Positions 31,521 through 32,158 of a stretch of DNA of 32,158 nucleotides are shown piece after piece (position 1 is the stretch's first letter; every line of letters starts with the position of its first letter). This DNA is from an uncultured Kordiimonadaceae bacterium (GTDB lineage Bacteria > Pseudomonadota > Alphaproteobacteria > Sphingomonadales > Emcibacteraceae). The position numbers and the translations under genes are program-made. The stretch is from contig CALDNY010000308.1 of the NCBI GenBank assembly GCA_937914685.1, positions 1 to 32,158 on the forward strand, in the 5' to 3' direction. Below the pieces are notes generated by a model that worked only from the letters and a program-made list of their open reading frames with translations, was not told the DNA's origin and searched no databases.

Positions 31521-32123
31521 ATGGATGATCTACTAAATGAATTTTTAACTGAAACCTTCGAAAGTATAGAAGTTGTTGACGTCGAGTTGGTGGAACTTGA
31601 AAAAGATCCCAACAATAAATCGGTGTTGGATAATATTTTTAGATTGGTTCATACAATCAAAGGAACTTGTGGTTTCTTAGGATTGCCACGATTGGAATCA
31701 GTTGCCCATTCCGCTGAAAATGTTCTTGGTAAATTCCGAGACGGTGAAATGAAAGTCACAGCAGATTCCGTTACCTTAATTTTAAAATCCCTTGACCGTA
31801 TTAAAGAAATTTTGAACGGTATTGAACAAACACAAGAAGAGCCCGTGGGTGATGACAGTGAAATTATCAATGACCTTAATGCTATGGCAGAAGGAAAATA
31901 TTCTGCTGGTGCTAAAACGGAAGAGCCCGCTCCTGCTCCAGTTGAAGTGTCAAAAGTTGATGAACATGTCAGACCATCAGTACCTGGCGAAGCAACATTA
32001 GATGAACTAGAAGCAGCCTTTATGGCCGCACCTGGTCCTGATGATGAAGCCACAGGTGCAAAAGAAACATCAGCTGATAGTAAATTAACCTCTATGGGAG
32101 GAAATGTGTCAAGGGCGGAGTAA
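31521..32123 (+). CDS. cheA: CheA-like chemotaxis histidine kinase N-terminal Hpt (P1) domain and linker; ORF stops before kinase domains
   Basis: MDDLLNEFLTETFESIEVVDVELVELEKDPNN...IFRLVHTIKGTCGFLGLPRLESVAHSAENVLGKFRDGEM P1 domain; acidic/Pro/Ala linker; in-frame TAA at 32121-32123. Confidence 0.8.
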   Translation: MDDLLNEFLTETFESIEVVDVELVELEKDPNNKSVLDNIFRLVHTIKGTCGFLGLPRLESVAHSAENVLGKFRDGEMKVTADSVTLILKSLDRIKEILNGIEQTQEEPVGDDSEIINDLNAMAEGKYSAGAKTEEPAPAPVEVSKVDEHVRPSVPGEATLDELEAAFMAAPGPDDEATGAKETSADSKLTSMGGNVSRAE

Positions 32124-32158
32124 AATCAGGCCACATGGCGGCGTAAAAGTCTACCACT

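Overview
The window is a gene-dense, AT-rich stretch of an alphaproteobacterial chromosome (inferred from gene content, 6S RNA type, SerC type, ChpT and RpoH). It is mostly housekeeping: a partial GT4 glycosyltransferase; 6S RNA next to the 5-formyl-THF cyclo-ligase gene; ymdB-like phosphoesterase; yebC-ruvC-ruvA-ruvB-ybgC-tolQ-tolR-tolA-tolB-pal-cpoB-tilS; ftsH-folP-glmM-thiD; an M1 metallopeptidase translationally coupled to a small DUF6702-like protein; serC-serA; hisZ-purA; rpoH and rluD on the minus strand; small alphaproteobacterial proteins; a LysE-family transporter; cysQ; chpT; and the N-terminal Hpt part of a CheA-like protein. I see no CRISPR array, prophage, transposon, toxin-antitoxin or defense locus, and nothing I would call a clearly undescribed system. 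The best second-look items are the structured leader of serC (matches my memory of the orphan serC RNA motif), a candidate RpoH promoter upstream of ftsH, a terminator inside the tol-pal-cpoB cluster, the M1 peptidase/DUF6702 pair, an early stop in the CheA-like ORF, and a run of zero-gap or overlapping convergent and divergent genes at 26.4-29.8 kb.
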